From Azoarcus sp. (GTDB taxonomy: Bacteria; Pseudomonadota; Gammaproteobacteria; Burkholderiales; Rhodocyclaceae): 34,833 bases of DNA. The notes under the pieces were generated by a model that saw nothing but the letters and a program-made list of their open reading frames with translations, was not told the origin of the DNA and searched no databases. The stretch covers positions 1-34,833 of the forward strand of contig JAUVVG010000037.1 in NCBI GenBank assembly GCA_030604735.1, read 5' to 3'. Position numbers and translations under genes: made by a program. Of this stretch, positions 7,995 through 15,354 are shown piece by piece (the first letter of the stretch is position 1; the number at the start of each line of letters is the position of its first letter).

Positions 7995-8010
7995 AGTCGC
8001 CCTGGCGACT
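7995..8010 (+). terminator. Perfect hairpin 18 bases after the ccl stop
   Basis: AGTCGCC and GGCGACT form a perfect 7-bp stem with a 2-base loop. There is no T-run after it, so it is not a classical intrinsic terminator. It may mark or stabilise the 3' end of the operon transcript. Confidence 0.4.
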
Positions 8011-8019
8011 CATTAAGCT

Positions 8020-8057
8020 CCCCTCGCCCGCGTGCGGGAGAGGGGCTGGGGGTGAGG
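8020..8057. repeat. REP-like extragenic palindrome
   Basis: CCCCTC-g-CCCGC and GCGGG-a-GAGGGG (8020-8045) form a long GC stem, followed by GCTGGGGGTGAGGG. As I recall, this sequence type recurs between genes in many beta- and gammaproteobacterial genomes. It lies in the 344-bp gap between the itaconate operon and the MscS gene. The gap also holds the hairpin at 7995 and the inverted repeat at 8062; I see no credible gene in it. Confidence 0.65.
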
Positions 8058-8061
8058 GAAG

Positions 8062-8108
8062 CGGGCATGGTGGCTTTCATAATCAGGGATGGACCAATTC
8101 CATGCCCG
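8062..8108. repeat. Perfect 9-bp inverted repeat beside the REP-like element
   Basis: CGGGCATGG (8062-8070) and CCATGCCCG (8100-8108) are exact reverse complements separated by 29 bases. They could be an outer stem of an extended repeat element or an independent structure. Confidence 0.6.
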
Positions 8109-8321
8109 TTAGGGGGAGCTTCGGGAAGAGGGAGCCCTTGTAATGCGGGCGGCAGATGGCGAAGGGGAGGGGTAAAACGCAGCCGTGTGCCAACCCGGAT
8201 CTTCATGTCGGGGATACTTGCCTTCAAGGTGTGGATAGAGGCAAAAGGGTCGCAAAGAGGCTCAAAATGAGCGTGTGCTAGACTTTGGTTCGTTTTTTAC
8301 GACCCATCGATAGCGATCATA

Positions 8322-10601
8322 ATGAGATTTTTATTTGTCCTTTTGACCCTGTGCATGCTGATTTCGGGGGCGAGTTTTGCAACCCAACCCGACGCAAATC
8401 AGGCCGGGCATCAACGCCTGGCTGACCTGCTCGAGGACGAGGCCACCCGAACCGCGTTGATCGAGCAACTACGCCGTCTGGGCGAGAACGACACCGCCGA
8501 GGCCATCGCAGGCGAGCAGGCGCCCGAGTCGGTCGCGCGTCGAATCGCCAACTTCACCCAGAGTGTCGCGCAGGGCACGGTCAGCGAGTCCAGCGCCGCT
8601 TTCGATGCGATCGGCGCCTCGTGGCAACGAGTGACACAGGCCGACCCGAACGCGCTGCTGTGGGAGCTCGGCCAGTTCGCGGTGCTGATCGCGGTCACCT
8701 TGGCGGTGCTTGTACTTGCCAGGACGGCTGCCGGGTTCGCATTCCGCGCGCTGGACAGCCAGGCCGGTCTGGCGCGGACGGGCGGGGTACCAATCGCCTT
8801 GGCCTGGATGCGGCGCAGCCTGGCGATCGCCGGTGCGGCCGTGGTCGATCTCGCGACCATCGCGATCGCCTGGCTGGTCGGTTATGGCGTGGCGCTGTTC
8901 GTGCTCGGCGAGAGCGGGGTGATCAGCCTCCAGGAGTCGCTGTTCCTCAACGCCTTCCTGATGGTCGAGATGGTACGCACTATTCTGCGCATCCTGTTGT
9001 CGCCGCGGGGTGACAACCTGCGCATCATTCCCTTGTCGGGCGAGGAAAAAGCCTACTGGTACATGTGGTCGTCGCGGATGGTGTTCTTCCTCGGCTATGG
9101 CCTGATGCTGGTGGTGCCGCTGATCAACCATTTCCTGACGCTGGAGCTCGGGCGTGCGGTGGCGATCCTGATCATGCTGACCGCGCTGCTGAAGGCCGCG
9201 GTGATCGTGATGCAGAACCGCAACCGCGGCCGGGCTGCCTTCGAAGCGCTCGCGCTGCGCATGCAGTCACCGTTCGGGCGGGTCAGCCTCGGCATGGCGG
9301 CTAGAATCTGGCATGTCGTGGTGATCGCCTACCTCGCCGCTATCCTGGTGACGGCGGTGCTGTATCCGGAGCAGGCCTTGCCGTTCATGCTGGCCGCGAC
9401 TGGGCAAACCCTTGTTGCGGTGGTCATCGGTATTGGCCTCGCAGCCTTCCTGACCCAGGTCATCCTGCGCCGCATCGAGCTCAATGACGACCTGCGGGCC
9501 AAGTTTCCCTTGCTCGAGGCCCGGCTCAATGCCTATGTCCCGACCGCATTGAAGATCGCCCGCTTCACGATTCTCGCGGTGGTAGTGGCCTTCATCATCG
9601 ATGCCTGGACGCCTTTCGACCTCGGCACATGGATGGTTTCGGATGCCGGTGCGCAGTTGCTGGGCCGCATGGTGTCGGTCGCGTTGATCATCACGCTGGC
9701 CTTGCTGGTTTGGCTGGTCGTCGCGAGCTGGATCGAGTTCCGGCTCAATCCGCAGACCGGGTTGGGCGAGCCCAACCCGCGCGCACGCACCTTGCTGACG
9801 ATCTTCCGCAACGCGATTGCGATCGTGCTGGTAGTGCTGACGGTGATGGTGGTATTGGCCGAAATCGGGATCAACATCGCGCCCTTGCTCGCCGGCGCCG
9901 GCGTGCTCGGTCTGGCGATCGGTTTCGGGGCGCAGAAGCTGGTGCAGGACGTGATCACCGGGGTGTTCATACAGTTGGAGAACGCGATCAACGTGGGCGA
10001 CGTGGTCACTGCCGGCGGTACGACCGGGACGGTCGAGCGGATGACGATCCGCTCGCTCGGACTGCGTGACTTGTCGGGCACCTACCATCTGCTGCCGTTC
10101 TCGTCGGTCGATATGGTGTCGAACTACATGCGCGACTACGGCTTCCATGTCGGGGAGTATGGGGTCGCCTATCGTGAGGATATCGACAACGTGATCGTCC
10201 ATCTGCGGGCGGCCTTCGATGAGCTGCTGGAGGATCCGGAACAACGGGCCAAGATCATCGATCCAACCCTCGAAGTGCATGGCGTGACTGCGCTGGCCGA
10301 CAGCTCGGTCAATGTCCGGGTCCGGATCAAGACGATTGCGGGCTCCCAATTCGCGATCGGACGCGAGTACAACCGTCTGGTGAAGCGGCACTTCGACGCG
10401 GCCGGCATCGAGATCCCGTTCCCGCACATGACGCTATACTTTGGCGAGGACAAGCGCGGCGAGGCACCGCCGGCGCGGGTGACGCTGGTCGAGCGACCGC
10501 TCGCCGCCGTGGCGACGACCGAGGCGCTGGACACCGTGGATCCGGAGGCCGCGCGGCCGAATCCGTCGCACAAGGGTGATTTCGATGAAGCCGACAAGTA
10601 G
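8322..10601 (+). CDS. MscS-family mechanosensitive channel (YbiO-like)
   Basis: This 759-residue inner-membrane protein has the size of YbiO-type moderate-conductance mechanosensitive channels. It starts with a signal peptide (MRFLFVLLTLCMLISGASFA), then a short periplasmic region to about residue 105 and a series of membrane helices from about 110 to 510. The MscS core follows at about 515-555: GVLGLAIGFGAQKLVQDVIT is the pore-lining helix and VGDVVTAGGTTGTVERMTIR starts the cytoplasmic beta domain. The C-terminal vestibule ends near IPFPHMTLYFG. Function: tension-gated release of solutes on hypo-osmotic shock. The ATG at 8322 is set by the signal peptide; no strong ribosome site is visible. 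It appears to be transcribed alone. Confidence 0.92.
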   Translation: MRFLFVLLTLCMLISGASFATQPDANQAGHQRLADLLEDEATRTALIEQLRRLGENDTAEAIAGEQAPESVARRIANFTQSVAQGTVSESSAAFDAIGASWQRVTQADPNALLWELGQFAVLIAVTLAVLVLARTAAGFAFRALDSQAGLARTGGVPIALAWMRRSLAIAGAAVVDLATIAIAWLVGYGVALFVLGESGVISLQESLFLNAFLMVEMVRTILRILLSPRGDNLRIIPLSGEEKAYWYMWSSRMVFFLGYGLMLVVPLINHFLTLELGRAVAILIMLTALLKAAVIVMQNRNRGRAAFEALALRMQSPFGRVSLGMAARIWHVVVIAYLAAILVTAVLYPEQALPFMLAATGQTLVAVVIGIGLAAFLTQVILRRIELNDDLRAKFPLLEARLNAYVPTALKIARFTILAVVVAFIIDAWTPFDLGTWMVSDAGAQLLGRMVSVALIITLALLVWLVVASWIEFRLNPQTGLGEPNPRARTLLTIFRNAIAIVLVVLTVMVVLAEIGINIAPLLAGAGVLGLAIGFGAQKLVQDVITGVFIQLENAINVGDVVTAGGTTGTVERMTIRSLGLRDLSGTYHLLPFSSVDMVSNYMRDYGFHVGEYGVAYREDIDNVIVHLRAAFDELLEDPEQRAKIIDPTLEVHGVTALADSSVNVRVRIKTIAGSQFAIGREYNRLVKRHFDAAGIEIPFPHMTLYFGEDKRGEAPPARVTLVERPLAAVATTEALDTVDPEAARPNPSHKGDFDEADK

Positions 10602-10632
10602 CACCTTTGCGTAATCGGTAACCGGTTTCGGG

Positions 10633-10638
10633 TATAAG
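10633..10638 (+). promoter_or_regulatory. Candidate -10 box of ppnN
   Basis: TATAAG, a 5/6 match to TATAAT, lies in the 149-bp gap before ppnN. No good -35 hexamer is seen at 16-18 bases. A leader of about 105 bases would result. Confidence 0.3.
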
Positions 10639-10750
10639 GCTGTTTCGTTCGTACCTGCACAACGGTCGGCCGGTCCCGGCCGGTGCGCGTCAGCCGCCTC
10701 GCGGTTGCCCCTGCTTCAGGCCCAGCCCTTTTTCCGAGAGAGTCGCTCCA

Positions 10751-12136
10751 ATGGAATACGAAGTCGTCGATGCCCAGGTTTCCCCCATCGGCCGCATGGA
10801 AGTGTTGTCCCGCGCCGAGGCGGCGGCCTTGTCCGATCATGGTAGTGGCGGCCTGCGCGAGGTCTTTCGCAACTGTGCGCTGGCGGTGCTGAACTGCGGC
10901 AATGAATTGGACGATGGGCGGGAGTTGCTCGCGCGCTACCGAAGTTTCAAGGTCGAGATCGTCCAGCGTTCGCGTGGCATCAAGCTCGATATCCAGGGGG
11001 CGCCGGCGAGCGCCTTTGTCGATGGGGTGATGATTCGCGGTATCCAGGAGCATCTGGTGTCGGTGCTGCGCGATGTCGTCTACGCCCGCCACGAACTGGG
11101 TGGTTGCGACGGCGGTCGCTTCGATCTGGCTTCCTCGGCCGGCATTACCGACGCGGTGTTCCACATCCTGCGCAACGCCGGCGTGGTGCAGCCGATCGAT
11201 ACGCCGAACATGGTGGTGTGCTGGGGCGGGCATTCGATCAGCCGCGAGGAGTACGACTACAGCAAGCGGGTCGGCTATCAGCTCGGCTTGCGCGGGTTGG
11301 ACATCTGCACCGGCTGTGGCCCGGGTGCGATGAAGGGGCCGATGAAAGGGGCGACCATCGCCCATGCCAAGCAGCGGCTCGCCAACGCACGTTATCTCGG
11401 GTTCACCGAGCCCGGCATCATCGCGGCAGAATCGCCCAATCCGATCGTCAACGAGTTGGTGATTTTTCCCGACGTCGAGAAGCGTCTGGAAGGCTTCGTG
11501 CGCGCCGGCCATGGTTTCGTCGTGTTCCCGGGCGGGGTCGGCACGGCCGAGGAAATCCTCTACGTTCTCGGGATCCTGCTCCATCCGGACAATGCCGGCA
11601 CGCCGTTTCCGTTGGTCTTTACCGGCCCTGCGAACTCCGAGGCTTACTTCAGGCAGATCGACGATTTCATCGGCACGGTGCTGGGACCGGAAGCCCAGAA
11701 GTTGTACCAGATCATCATCGATGATCCGATCGCGGTGGCGCGTGCAACCCAGCAAGGCATCGCGGCGGTGCGCGCCCATCGCAAGGAAACCGGGGACGCC
11801 TACTACTTCAACTGGTTGCTGCGTATCCAGCACGACTTCCAGCAGCCTTTCCGTCCGACCCACGCCAACATGCGCAAGCTCAGCCTGCACAAGCAGCAAC
11901 CGGTGCATCGCCTGGCGGCGAATCTGCGCCGCGCATTCTCGGGGGTGGTCGCCGGGAACGTCAAGAACGAGGGCATCCTGGCGATCGAGCAGCATGGTCT
12001 GTTCGAGATCCATGGCGACCCGGCGATCATGGGGCCGATGGACGTGCTGCTGGCGTCCTTCGTCGAGCAGGGTCGGATGAAGCTGCCGGGTAGCGACTAT
12101 CACCCGTGTTACAAGGTCGTTCCGGTCAGCGCCTGA
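10751..12136 (+). CDS. ppnN: Pyrimidine/purine nucleotide 5'-monophosphate nucleosidase
   Basis: This 461-residue protein matches PpnN (YgdH, 454 residues in E. coli) along its length. PpnN hydrolyses nucleoside monophosphates to base plus ribose-5-phosphate and is regulated by (p)ppGpp in E. coli. The LOG-type nucleotide-binding core contains the CTGCGPGAMKGPMKGA loop and the signature VFPGGVGTAEEILY near residues 257-270. The family-specific N-terminal (MEYEVVDAQVSPIGRMEVLS) and C-terminal (about 350-461) regions are both present, which separates it from short LOG/YgdH-like phosphoribohydrolases. A GAGAGAG ribosome site precedes the ATG. It is monocistronic. Confidence 0.94.
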   Translation: MEYEVVDAQVSPIGRMEVLSRAEAAALSDHGSGGLREVFRNCALAVLNCGNELDDGRELLARYRSFKVEIVQRSRGIKLDIQGAPASAFVDGVMIRGIQEHLVSVLRDVVYARHELGGCDGGRFDLASSAGITDAVFHILRNAGVVQPIDTPNMVVCWGGHSISREEYDYSKRVGYQLGLRGLDICTGCGPGAMKGPMKGATIAHAKQRLANARYLGFTEPGIIAAESPNPIVNELVIFPDVEKRLEGFVRAGHGFVVFPGGVGTAEEILYVLGILLHPDNAGTPFPLVFTGPANSEAYFRQIDDFIGTVLGPEAQKLYQIIIDDPIAVARATQQGIAAVRAHRKETGDAYYFNWLLRIQHDFQQPFRPTHANMRKLSLHKQQPVHRLAANLRRAFSGVVAGNVKNEGILAIEQHGLFEIHGDPAIMGPMDVLLASFVEQGRMKLPGSDYHPCYKVVPVSA

Positions 12137-12283
12137 GGGGGGGCTGTGGCCATGACGGGTTCTTCACCTCGCCCGAGCGGATTCCCGGTGTGCGATATAG
12201 GGACTGGCAAGGTGACTGGACGTGGGGCGGTGATTCGTTACAGCAGGGTGGCATAGTTCACGGACGATGATTCGGCATGGCGC

Positions 12284-12303
12284 TACAGTGACTCGACTCA
12301 CTG
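12284..12303. promoter_or_regulatory. Dyad and -10-like box upstream of the transglycosylase gene
   Basis: TACAGT (12284-12289) fits a -10 box ending 30 bases before the start codon. It overlaps a perfect inverted repeat, CAGTGA (12286-12291) and TCACTG (12298-12303). A repressor site overlapping the promoter would look like this; the assignment is inference. Confidence 0.35.
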
Positions 12304-12319
12304 TGGAAGGACTCTTCCG

Positions 12320-13222
12320 ATGCGCCATTCTGTTCGTCGCTCTCGCTCATGGTTGCTCGGTCTGCTCGCCGTCGCGGTTTTGACGCCGTTTGCTGCGCAG
12401 GCGCAATCGGTCGCGGTACAGGGTGAGCCACCGGCGATCGCGAGAATGCTGCAGGAAGGCGATCGGGCCGAGCGCAGCGGACAGTTTTCGCTGGCGCTCG
12501 GTCGCTACTGTGCGGCAGCGCGTTTCGGCAGCACCGAGGCGCAGTTCCGGCTGGGGCGGCTCTATCAGACCGGGCGCGGGGTGAGGCGCGACGACGCGGT
12601 CGCCGGCACCTTGCTGTCGATCGCTGCCCAGAAAGGCCATGTTCAGGCAGGACGTCATCTGCGTGGTGCGGCACCGCCCTTCACCTTGCCGGACTGCCTG
12701 GGTCGGGCGAGGCCGCTACAGGCCGGCATCCCGGCCGATCTCGCGCCGGTGGTCGACGCCGGTGATCCGGGTCGTGTCTCCGGTGCGCGCCGGCAGCATG
12801 CCCAGTTGGTCGAGCGCCTGGCGCCCCAGTTCGGGGTCGATCCCCGGCTCGCGCTGGCTATCGCCCGCACCGAATCGAACTTCGATCCGCTCGCCCGCTC
12901 GCCCAAGAATGCCCAGGGTCTGATGCAACTGATCCCGGATACCGCCGCGCGATTCGGGGTGCGCGATGCCTTCGACCCCGAGCAGAATGTGCGCGGCGGA
13001 CTCGCCTACCTGCGCTGGCTGCTCAAGCGTTTCGATGGCGACGTCATCCTGGCGGCTGCGGCGTACAACGCGGGTGAAGGTGCGGTCGAGCGGCACGGCG
13101 GCGTACCGCCTTACGCGGAAACCCGGGAATATGTCCGCCGCATCCTGAGCTACTACCCGCAGGTTCGCCACGGACTCGACACCGAAGCCGAGCAGGTTTC
13201 GATGCTGTCCCCGATGCGTTGA
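12320..13222 (+). CDS. Lytic transglycosylase with Sel1-like repeats
   Basis: This 300-residue exported protein starts with a signal peptide (SWLLGLLAVAVLTPFAAQAQ, residues 10-29, cleavage after AQA). Residues ~40-115 form Sel1/TPR-like helical repeats (AQFRLGRLYQTGRGVRRDDA). Residues ~160-285 form an SLT/MltE-type lysozyme fold: ALAIARTESNFDP carries catalytic Glu185, and NAQGLMQLIPDTAARFG and AAAAYNAGEGAVERHGG are the other SLT motifs. It cleaves peptidoglycan between MurNAc and GlcNAc to give 1,6-anhydroMurNAc. GGAAGGA lies 8 bases before the ATG. The Sel1 repeats may dock it to an envelope machine (inference). Confidence 0.92.
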   Translation: MRHSVRRSRSWLLGLLAVAVLTPFAAQAQSVAVQGEPPAIARMLQEGDRAERSGQFSLALGRYCAAARFGSTEAQFRLGRLYQTGRGVRRDDAVAGTLLSIAAQKGHVQAGRHLRGAAPPFTLPDCLGRARPLQAGIPADLAPVVDAGDPGRVSGARRQHAQLVERLAPQFGVDPRLALAIARTESNFDPLARSPKNAQGLMQLIPDTAARFGVRDAFDPEQNVRGGLAYLRWLLKRFDGDVILAAAAYNAGEGAVERHGGVPPYAETREYVRRILSYYPQVRHGLDTEAEQVSMLSPMR

Positions 13223-13242
13223 GCAACCCATCCAATCCGGGT

Positions 13243-13449
13243 TCAGTCGTCCAGTTCGATCTCGGTGGCGATGTGCCGACCGTCCCGATATTCGAAGTCC
13301 ACCTCGACTTTCTGTCCTACCTGTAGATCCTCGAAACGATCGAGTCCGTCGTCGTAGTCGGTGGACGCCAGCGTGTGAAAGGTGATGCCCTGAACACGAA
13401 TGCAGCTTTCTAAGCTGTTCGAGTCGCGGCATACTGGCGCGCCTCGCAT
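13243..13449 (-). CDS. Small acidic protein of unknown function
   Basis: This reading frame ends in an acidic, beta-rich segment: FEDLQVGQKVEVDFEYRDGR followed by HIATEIELDD. The pattern of a G-x-x-VEV strand followed by a DGR turn and an A-x-E-I strand resembles small OB/DUF5666-like barrels, but I cannot assign a family. The start is uncertain. The outermost ATG at 13467 would be only 3 bases from the divergent start at 13470. I give the ATG at 13449; an even shorter product starting near RVQGITFH would fit a compact ~55-residue domain. It converges with the transglycosylase gene (20-bp gap). Confidence 0.55.
   Translation of the reverse strand: MRGAPVCRDSNSLESCIRVQGITFHTLASTDYDDGLDRFEDLQVGQKVEVDFEYRDGRHIATEIELDD
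13430..13435 (+). promoter_or_regulatory. Candidate -10 box of the YjiK-like gene
   Basis: CATACT lies 35 bases upstream of the ATG at 13470. It sits inside the N-terminal part of the divergent small gene as drawn, which argues that the small gene really starts further in. Confidence 0.25.
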
Positions 13450-13469
13450 GCTGATACGGTCAAACATTC

Positions 13470-14438
13470 ATGCCCCTGAGACTGCCGCGCCGTTTGTTGC
13501 GCTGGATGATATTGTTGTCGATCGTCGCTGCGGCCGGCTTGGCATGGCAGACGAAAACTGCTGCGCTGGCGTGGTACTGGTTTCAGACCCGCGCCGGCGT
13601 CGAGCGATGGAGCGAGGAGGGTGTCTGGTTACCCTTTTATCGGGTCGTCGTGGATGGGGTTCCGCTCGACGGGATTGCCTACAATGCCTCTGGCCTGACC
13701 TTCAGCAGCGACACCAACACCTTGTTCACGGTGATCAACGGACCGCCGGCGGTGGCAGAGTTGAGTACCGATGGCAAGGTGCTTCGCATGATCCCGATCG
13801 AGGGCGCGCGCGACCCGGAAGGTATCACCCATGTTCGGGGCAACGTGTTCGTGATTGCCGACGAGCGGGACCACAAGTTGTACAAAGTGCTCATTGATGA
13901 CGACACGACCCAACTGGATGTCCGTAACCTGCCGTATCTCGGCTTGTCGATCGATCTGAGCCGCAACCTCGGCTACGAGGGGGTGTCGTGGGACGACACG
14001 AATGGACGCTTGTTCATCAGCAAGGAAAAATCGCCGATGCGGGTGCTCGTCGTCAGCGGCTTGCCCGAGCTATTCGACGGGGGGCCGTTTCAGGTGAAGA
14101 TCTCCGAGTGGAAATCGCCACGTGCGAGCACCTTGTTCATGACCGATCTGTCCTCTCTCACCTTTCATGAACCGACCGGCAACATTCTCTTGCTCAGTGA
14201 TGAGTCGGCCTTGATCGTCGAGTACACCGAGGAAGGCACCCCGGTGAGTGTCCTGCCCATGTGGCGCGGTCGTCATGGGTTGTCGCAGCGCGTACCACAG
14301 GCCGAAGGCCTGGCGATCGGGCCGAACGGAGACATCTTCGTGTTGTCCGAACCCAACCTCTTCTACCGGTTCGAGCGTGAGCACCCAGCAAAATGGGCAG
14401 TTGGCGCCCAACATCGGGCGGGGGCAGGCTTGGAGTGA
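13470..14438 (+). CDS. SdiA-regulated domain (YjiK-like) membrane-anchored beta-propeller protein
   Basis: This 322-residue protein has an N-terminal membrane anchor (about residues 12-32, WMILLSIVAAAGLAW). A periplasmic domain follows, of the SdiA-regulated/YjiK type, which adopts a beta-propeller. Visible repeats are NASGLTFSSDTNTLFTVING, RDPEGITHVRGNVFVIADER, GYEGVSWDDTNGRLFISKEK and QAEGLAIGPNGDIFVLSEPN; each is a GL/EG...D/N-G-x-L/I-F propeller blade. Molecular function in the family is not established as far as I know. The ATG at 13470 has no strong ribosome site; a second ATG at Met13 would shorten the signal region. Confidence 0.82.
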   Translation: MPLRLPRRLLRWMILLSIVAAAGLAWQTKTAALAWYWFQTRAGVERWSEEGVWLPFYRVVVDGVPLDGIAYNASGLTFSSDTNTLFTVINGPPAVAELSTDGKVLRMIPIEGARDPEGITHVRGNVFVIADERDHKLYKVLIDDDTTQLDVRNLPYLGLSIDLSRNLGYEGVSWDDTNGRLFISKEKSPMRVLVVSGLPELFDGGPFQVKISEWKSPRASTLFMTDLSSLTFHEPTGNILLLSDESALIVEYTEEGTPVSVLPMWRGRHGLSQRVPQAEGLAIGPNGDIFVLSEPNLFYRFEREHPAKWAVGAQHRAGAGLE

Positions 14439-14478
14439 GGGGGAGACCCCGTCATCGGGCATGCGACACGAGAAGCGC

Positions 14479-14513
14479 AAAAAAATGGCCCGGGCATTTT
14501 CATGACCGGGCCA
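14479..14513 (-). terminator. Intrinsic terminator (minus strand) for the 50-residue peptide gene
   Basis: TGGCCCGG (14486-14493) and CCGGGCCA (14506-14513) form a perfect 8-bp stem with a 12-base loop. Read on the minus strand it is followed by seven T residues (A-run at 14479-14485), the classical layout. On the plus strand no T-run follows, though the stem could still mark the 3' end of the YjiK-like transcript, whose stop is 40 bases away. Confidence 0.75.
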
Positions 14514-14745
14514 AATCCACACCATTGGAGGAGGGTGGAGGAGACAGGTCCAGAATAGCCGTTGGGTTGGTGCGATGCAACATAAAAATATCTATCCCGC
14601 TAACAGGCTCGCTTATGGCCGGGATTCCGGGTATGAATCAGGAAGCGCGTGTCTGCTTAGCGGCATCGCCGGGCAATGACCTCGCCGGGGTGGGCGTCGG
14701 ACGGACGACGAGTCCTTGCGAATCCTTGATCGAGAGGCCGAGTGC
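14514..14745. other. Intergenic stretch without a recognisable gene
   Basis: A purine-rich segment (GGAGGAGGGTGGAGGAGACAGG, split around 14527-14550) is followed by an AT-rich patch near 14580-14600. I see no coding potential, tRNA or further strong hairpin. On the minus strand this is the 3' untranslated region between the small peptide gene and its terminator. Confidence 0.5.
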
Positions 14746-14898
14746 TCAGTCACGCTGAATCGCCTGTATGCGCTGGCAAAGTGACGCCGCCATCGCAGCC
14801 AGGCATAGGGTCAGACCCCCGCCGGTTTCACCGGCCGCGAACAGCAGGCCGGCGAGCAGGCCGAGTGCGATGATGATGCGGTTGATGTTCAATGCCAT
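14746..14898 (-). CDS. 50-residue single-pass membrane peptide
   Basis: This short gene encodes MALNINRIIIALGLLAGLLF, then AAGETGGGLTLCLAAMAAS and a basic tail LCQRIQAIQRD. A hydrophobic segment at about residues 8-22 predicts membrane insertion; a second weaker one at about 29-41 may make a hairpin. Support comes from three signals in the right order on the minus strand: a consensus-like promoter (14932-14960), GGAGGG 6 bases before the ATG, and an intrinsic terminator at 14479-14513. I know no family for it. It diverges from the DUF1992 gene. Confidence 0.7.
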   Translation of the reverse strand: MALNINRIIIALGLLAGLLFAAGETGGGLTLCLAAMAASLCQRIQAIQRD

Positions 14899-14931
14899 GA
14901 TAAGCCCTCCGGGATACGACCAATTGCGGTA

Positions 14932-14960
14932 ACTATATATTCATACAGTTATTCGTGCAA
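14932..14960 (-). promoter_or_regulatory. Sigma70-type promoter of the small membrane peptide gene
   Basis: On the minus strand this reads TTGCAC, a 17-base spacer, then TATAGT. It is followed by a leader of about 25 bases and the peptide gene's Shine-Dalgarno. It is one of the two best consensus matches in the window and sits in its most AT-rich stretch. Confidence 0.65.
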
Positions 14961-15005
14961 TCGGTCGATCGCGTCCTTCCGAACGCTGCTGCGTCCTGAA
15001 TGATC

Positions 15006-15314
15006 ATGTCCATTTTCGATATCCTGGCCGAGCAACGCATTGCCGACGCGATTCGGCGAGGGGAGTTCGACAATCTGCCGGGGGCGGGCAGGCCACTGGA
15101 TTTGTCCGAGGAACCATTCGTACCGGCCGAACGCAGGATGGTTAACCGCATTCTCAAGAATGCAGGGGTCACGCCACCCGAGATCGGGTTGCGCAAACAA
15201 ATCGTCATGGTCAGACAAGCGTTTTCGAACAAACCCGAAGGTCCGGAGCGCGACGCATTGCGCAGCGAGTTGGGGCGCTTGTTGCTGGAGCTTGCCGCGT
15301 TGCGCGGACGGTGA
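15006..15314 (+). CDS. DUF1992 (YhdN/DnaJ-homologue C28-type) protein
   Basis: This 102-residue protein is a DUF1992 domain along its whole length. Landmarks are ILAEQRIADAIRRGEFDNLP, GAGRPLDLSE and VNRILKNAGVTPPEIGLRKQ. E. coli YhdN has the same domain; its function is not known to me. The start at 15006 (MSIFDILAEQ) fits the family; another ATG two codons earlier (15000) is possible, and neither has a strong ribosome site. The C-terminal half is helical and charged. It converges with nudC (40-bp gap). Confidence 0.88.
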   Translation: MSIFDILAEQRIADAIRRGEFDNLPGAGRPLDLSEEPFVPAERRMVNRILKNAGVTPPEIGLRKQIVMVRQAFSNKPEGPERDALRSELGRLLLELAALRGR

Positions 15315-15354
15315 TCTCCCTCAGAAGATCATTGGCGCAGTCTGTGCAGCCCGA

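Noticed and set aside
8052-8270. A 72-codon plus-strand frame after the itaconate operon
   Set aside because: It overlaps the inverted-repeat cluster, has no ribosome site, and its composition is not protein-like.
10169-12103. A 644-codon minus-strand frame across the MscS/ppnN boundary
   Set aside because: It is antisense to two well-supported genes, has no recognisable domain and has no ribosome site.
14393-14758. A 121-codon plus-strand frame after the YjiK-like gene
   Set aside because: It overlaps that gene's 3' end, runs through the terminator stem and shows no codon bias or domain.
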